Positions 60,635 to 64,000 of a stretch of DNA of 64,000 nucleotides are shown one piece after another. The notes under the pieces were generated by a model that had not been told where the DNA came from, ran no database searches, and saw nothing but the letters and a program-made list of their open reading frames with translations. This stretch comes from Leishmania mexicana MHOM/GT/2001/U1103 (Eukaryota; Euglenozoa; Kinetoplastea; Trypanosomatida; Trypanosomatidae), in the NCBI RefSeq assembly GCF_000234665.1, contig NC_018311.1:434001-498000 (forward strand). Direction: 5' to 3'. The position numbers were made by a program, and so were the translations under genes. Within the stretch, counting starts at the first letter, position 1. Each line of letters starts with the position of its first letter.

Positions 60635-60666
60635 CCCCCCTTCTCTCTCTCTCGCTCTCTCGTGAG
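60635..60666 (+). promoter_or_regulatory. Predicted trans-splice acceptor for the NOPP44/46-like gene
   Basis: The CCTTCTCTCTCTCTCGCTCT tract is followed by CTCGTGAG (AG at 60665-60666). No ATG lies before 60713; a second AG is at 60703-60704. Confidence 0.5.
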
Positions 60667-60712
60667 GTTTCCGCTCTTTGTTCTCGATCCCATCACCCTC
60701 CCAGTGCTCATC

Positions 60713-61738
60713 ATGGAGGGCTTTTACGGTATTGAGGTGGCCGCCGGCAAGCAGGTGAAGGCCAAAATCCCGGAGGAGTGCGCGCTGCGCGTGACGCAGC
60801 TCGCCGTTCCCGCCAACGCCGCTGGAGCCGTTTCTCTCGTCGTGTCCTTCGAGGGCAAGCTGTTCACGATTGCCACGCTGGACCCCAAGAAGGGCATCTA
60901 CCAGATGAGCACCGACCTCGTCTTCACCGAGGCGCAGGACGTTTCCTTCTCTGCCCAGGGCGCTGGCGCAGTCCACGTCACCGGCTACGTGCAGCCAGTC
61001 GGCAACGACGATATGATGATGAATGCCATGGCCGGCGAGTCGGGTGAGGAGGATGAGAGCGACGACGACGAGGAACTCGAGGAGGTGTCGGAGTCGGAGA
61101 GCAACGAGATCGCCAAGGCCCCTGCTTCCGCTGCCGCTGGTGCGGAGGACAGCGACGAGGAGGACGAGGACGAGGAGGACGACGAGGAGGACGATGGCGA
61201 GGATATGCCGCCGGCCGACCTCGATGACAGCGACATGGGCGAAGAGGACGAGGAAGTCGACGAGGAGGATGATGAGGAACAGATGGATGACGAGGAAGGC
61301 AAGGACGATGAGGATGATGAGGATGATGACGAAGATAACGAGGACGACGAGGATAGCGACGACGACGATGACGACGACGAGGACGACGAGGACGACGTAC
61401 CGCGAAAGTTCCAGCGTGCGGAGCGCGGAGACCACCGCGGTGGCTTCCGTGGCGGACGTGGCGGTGACCGCGGTGGCTTCCGTGGCGGACGTGGCGGTGA
61501 CCGCGGTGGCTTCCGTGGTGGTCGTGGCGGTGACCGCGGTGGCTTCCGTGGTGATCGCGGTGGTGATCGTGGTGGCTTCCGCGGTGGTCGCGGTGGTGAC
61601 CGCGGTGGCTTCCGTGGTGGTCGCGGTGGTGATCGTGGTGGCTTCCGCGGTGGTCGCGGTGGTGACCGCGGTGGCTTCCGTGGTGGTCGCGGTGGTGACC
61701 GCGGTGGCTTCCGTGGTGGCAAGCGTGGCCGCTACTAG
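60713..61738 (+). CDS. NOPP44/46-like nucleolar protein: NPL domain, acidic region, RGG repeats
   Basis: A 341-residue protein. Residues 1-98 are a nucleoplasmin-like/HD2-type domain (MEGFYGIEVAAGK ... FTIATLDPKKG ... AVHVTGYVQP). Residues about 103-233 are overwhelmingly Asp/Glu with Ser, including possible casein kinase 2 sites (EESESE-type strings such as VSESESNE). Residues 240-341 are an arginine-glycine array: eight 11-residue units RGGRGGDRGGF preceded by a partial one, ending RGGKRGRY. This three-part layout is that of trypanosome NOPP44/46, nucleolar phosphoproteins that bind RNA through the RGG part and take part in large-subunit ribosome biogenesis. RGG arginines are likely methylation targets. 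The GTG at 60662 extends the frame; the ATG at 60713 is the start and matches the paralogue's N-terminus. Confidence 0.88.
   Translation: MEGFYGIEVAAGKQVKAKIPEECALRVTQLAVPANAAGAVSLVVSFEGKLFTIATLDPKKGIYQMSTDLVFTEAQDVSFSAQGAGAVHVTGYVQPVGNDDMMMNAMAGESGEEDESDDDEELEEVSESESNEIAKAPASAAAGAEDSDEEDEDEEDDEEDDGEDMPPADLDDSDMGEEDEEVDEEDDEEQMDDEEGKDDEDDEDDDEDNEDDEDSDDDDDDDEDDEDDVPRKFQRAERGDHRGGFRGGRGGDRGGFRGGRGGDRGGFRGGRGGDRGGFRGDRGGDRGGFRGGRGGDRGGFRGGRGGDRGGFRGGRGGDRGGFRGGRGGDRGGFRGGKRGRY
61451..61714 (+). repeat. 33-bp coding minisatellite, 8 copies, with a nested 66-bp duplication
   Basis: Eight 33-bp units encode the RGG array: 61451, 61484, 61517, 61550, 61583, 61616, 61649 and 61682. Units 1 and 2 are identical; units 5, 7 and 8 are identical. 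Units 4+5 and 6+7 form two 66-bp blocks (61550-61615 and 61616-61681) that differ at one base (GAT versus GGT), giving the single RGD in place of RGG. Confidence 0.93.
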
Positions 61739-63963
61739 GCAGTTTGCCCCGTGCCCGGGGAACGTGATGAGGGAGGTTGATAGCGGTGAGGGTCACGAAG
61801 AAAGCGATGAAAAGGACCAGGTATGAGGAGGCGCCATCCGATCGCGTTCCCATACGCCGGGTCTCTCCTCTCCCACCCGCGCCCCGTTCCTGCTCGCTCC
61901 TCCGCGCCTTCCCCTCCCCCATCCCCGCTCGCCTGGCGGGGCACCGCCGTTCGTCTCTCTTCGGTTGTCTGGCTTTCTCTTCACGTGTGTGTGCGCGCGC
62001 GTGTGTGTGCCTTCGCGCTGCGCCTCGATAACGAGAGGCCACGCCTCGACGGAATAGCGAGCGGAGAGGTCCTTCCAACTCGAATCCGCTGAAGAACGCG
62101 CGCGCACACACACACGCGCCTGCGCAGAGGTAACGAGCAGAGCAGGTGCTTGGGCGGGGCTCTTGCTTGCTGCGAGGTCTTCCTCGCTCGCCGACGTTGC
62201 ACGCACAATCACCGACCCTTTCCTTCTCGCTCTCCTCTTTCCCATTTGCCCCACGGCTGTCTGTGCCGCCTTTGCTGTTGCCGCTGCCGCGCCTCTCTTG
62301 CCGCACCAAACATGCGGAAAGTCGGAGGGGATGGGCAAGAGAGGGAGGAGGAGGGAGGGCAGGGGTGGGCGCGCGTGAAAATGGAAGGCGATGTGAGGCT
62401 AAAGGCGTCTGGCGATGATGCGGCGGTGCAGCAGCAGCTTTCTCTTCAGATCCCCAGCATCCCCTCAACTCACCGGCCCCGGTGCACATAAACCCAAAAC
62501 TCACGCGCACGCACTCCGACTCGGACCGGCAGACGACAGATGGCGGTGACGGGTGTATATCCGCAGACAGAGCCGGATCGGCTCATGCGGGTGCACGCGC
62601 GTGTGTGCGTGCGTGTGTTGTGCGCGCTCTTCTAATGTTAAGCTCGATGATCCAGTCGGCCGTCCAAATTTTTACTTTCATATAAAACTCTTTCGTTCTT
62701 TCGTAGTGTTTCTCTGCGTCTTCCGCTGTTGCCTCGCCTGCATCGACGTCTTCGCGCTTATCGGTAGTCGTCGTCGGTTACGGAGCTGTGACGTAGCAGC
62801 GGCAAGCGGGACGACTGGGCATGCGCCGCGGCAGTGGCAGCGGAGAGAGATGTGTGTGTGTGTGTGTGACGTCTCTCTTGACGGTTAACCGATGAAGCGC
62901 CGAAGGAGGGAGGCGAACCAAAGGACGATCAAGTCCAAATCCCACAGCACTTTTCGAAGACGAGAGGCACAGGGAGCGGTGCACCGCAACGGTCCATCGT
63001 GGACGTGCCAGCGATGCGAGATGCGGGTGCGAGGCGTGCGAGCATCGGCGGCACCGTGTCCGCTGCCCTTTGCTTTCCTTGTTGTTTTTCGTTTTCTTTC
63101 CCTTTGTCTTTGTGTGTTGCGTCGCCGATGCGGCAACAGGCTCTCCGCATCGGCGTTCTCCTCTGCGCTGTGCTGTGCTGTGCGTGGCTCTCTTACTCTC
63201 GCCCTTGTACGGATGCGCCACCCTCCTACGGCGTGCCGCTCGCTGCCTTCTCGCCGTCCCTCGCACAGGCACGGCTGTGTGTGTCGGAGGGCGATAGAGG
63301 ACGTCGAGGGAGGGAGGGAGGACATGCCAGGATGCGGGCGTTAGATGGGGAGACAGAGTAACAGCCAGGCGGTGGGAGTGGAAGTCCACCGAAGCGCAAA
63401 AAATCGAAAGAAGGGACGGCACGGAGGCAGCTGCGGCAGCGACAAGAGAGAACGGACGCGCACGGAGCGGTAAGACTGCATGCTCTTTCCTTTTTAAAAA
63501 ATCTCTGCCTTCTCACGGGGGCCCGTTCACTGAACACGTGCCGGCCAGGCCTACTCCGTCCACGGTGGCCGTTGATGAAGTCTATTCGTGGCCTGTTGTT
63601 GGCACCGTTAAAATGGGAGCACTAAAGTGAAGCACACAACCTCGGGAAGACAACAGAGAGGGCAGGGAGACTCGCACAATCCGCTGATGCGTGCGTGCGC
63701 GATGTGCGTGAAGGCGGAGGCTTGACGGTCCTTTTTTAGCGCGCACGAAAGAAGGAAAACGTGTGTGTGTGGTGGTGGGAGGCGCGCAGGTCGATGCGCG
63801 AGCGGTGAGGCAATCGTGTCCGGTCACTGTGCGCCACGCTTACCTAACAGCACATGTGTGTGTGTGTGTGAATGGGAGGCTTTGCGTGCCACTTGCGTCT
63901 GAAGCTCCCCCCCTCACCAACCACCGCCGGCTCCTCCTTTCAGCTGACACCTGTCTACCGCAG
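61739..63963. other. Gene-free region at the right end (2.2 kb)
   Basis: No supported gene. The long antisense frame across 60978-62510 is a shadow of the RGG gene. A + frame at 62892-63344 contains CQRC but is otherwise noise. It includes TG and CA runs (61985-62010, 62104-62116, 62850-62868 and 63851-63870). Confidence 0.5.
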
Positions 63964-64000
63964 ATGGAGTTGCCATGCACCCCACCTCCCTCTTCCGCGC
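63964..64000 (+). CDS. Possible start of a next gene, cut by the window edge
   Basis: An ATG at 63964 opens a frame (MELPCTPPPSSA) that runs off the window. It lies about 20 bases after a candidate splice acceptor (CTCCTCCTTTCAG, AG at 63942-63943). Too short to name; it may be spurious. Confidence 0.25.
   Translation, partial: MELPCTPPPSSA

Noticed and set aside
61451..61714. Regular repeat array resembling a CRISPR array
   Set aside because: The units are contiguous 33-bp coding repeats without unique spacers, inside a eukaryotic gene.
60978..62510. 510-codon antisense frame over the NOPP-like gene
   Set aside because: It is the complement of the acidic and RGG coding repeats and gives His/Arg/Pro repeats; the sense strand has the recognised NPL domain.
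1..64000. tRNA, rRNA and other structured RNA genes
   Set aside because: I looked for tRNA T-loop strings with matching acceptor arms and for rRNA-like segments and found none that I could support. C/D or H/ACA snoRNAs cannot be excluded by eye.

Overview
The window reads as nuclear DNA of a trypanosomatid, most likely Leishmania or a very close relative. The support is internal. All twelve convincing genes lie on the + strand, have no introns, use GC-rich codons, and are separated by long pyrimidine-rich spacers with CA/TG/TA microsatellites. Most start codons are preceded by a polypyrimidine tract and an AG with no ATG in between, the expected layout for spliced-leader trans-splicing of a polycistronic transcript. 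Many proteins carry the long Ala/Ser/Gly inserts typical of Leishmania. Species and chromosome cannot be set from the sequence alone.

Layout from left to right: 1-1775 gene-free leader; 1776-3656 an unrecognised hydrophilic protein ending in a CaaX prenylation box; 3657-7180 a long spacer holding a frameshifted relic with three C2H2 zinc fingers (about 4318-5320), probably a dead non-LTR retroposon; 7328-8218 a compact SNF1/AMPK-like Ser/Thr kinase; 8219-11699 a 3.5-kb gene-free spacer; 11700-17204 a polycystin/mucolipin-type cation channel; 17837-18850 a small protein with a split CxxC pair and a coiled coil; 20169-27776 a very large Iml1/DEPDC5 homologue (GATOR1 subunit); 28382-29374 radial spoke protein 9; 31551-38855 proteasome activator PA200/Blm10; 41414-48784 an unrecognised 2456-residue protein; 50422-53889 a coiled-coil protein with a proline-rich tail; 55444-58083 an unrecognised, probably nuclear protein; 58997-59353 and 60713-61738 two nucleoplasmin-like (HD2/FKBP-NPL) paralogues, the second with a long acidic stretch and an RGG array as in trypanosome NOPP44/46. 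The last 2.3 kb is gene-free, with a possible gene start at the very edge (63964).

The genes do not form an obvious pathway, which is normal for trypanosomatid polycistrons. Themes are nutrient signalling (Iml1, SNF1-like kinase), proteostasis (PA200), ribosome biogenesis (NOPP-like pair), flagellar motility (RSP9) and ion transport (channel). The observations most worth following are the retroposon relic with its twin 16-bp palindromes, the oversized Iml1 homologue with no visible DEP domain, the tail-less NPL paralogue beside the RGG protein with evidence of recent repeat duplication, and the giant unrecognised protein at 41.4-48.8 kb.
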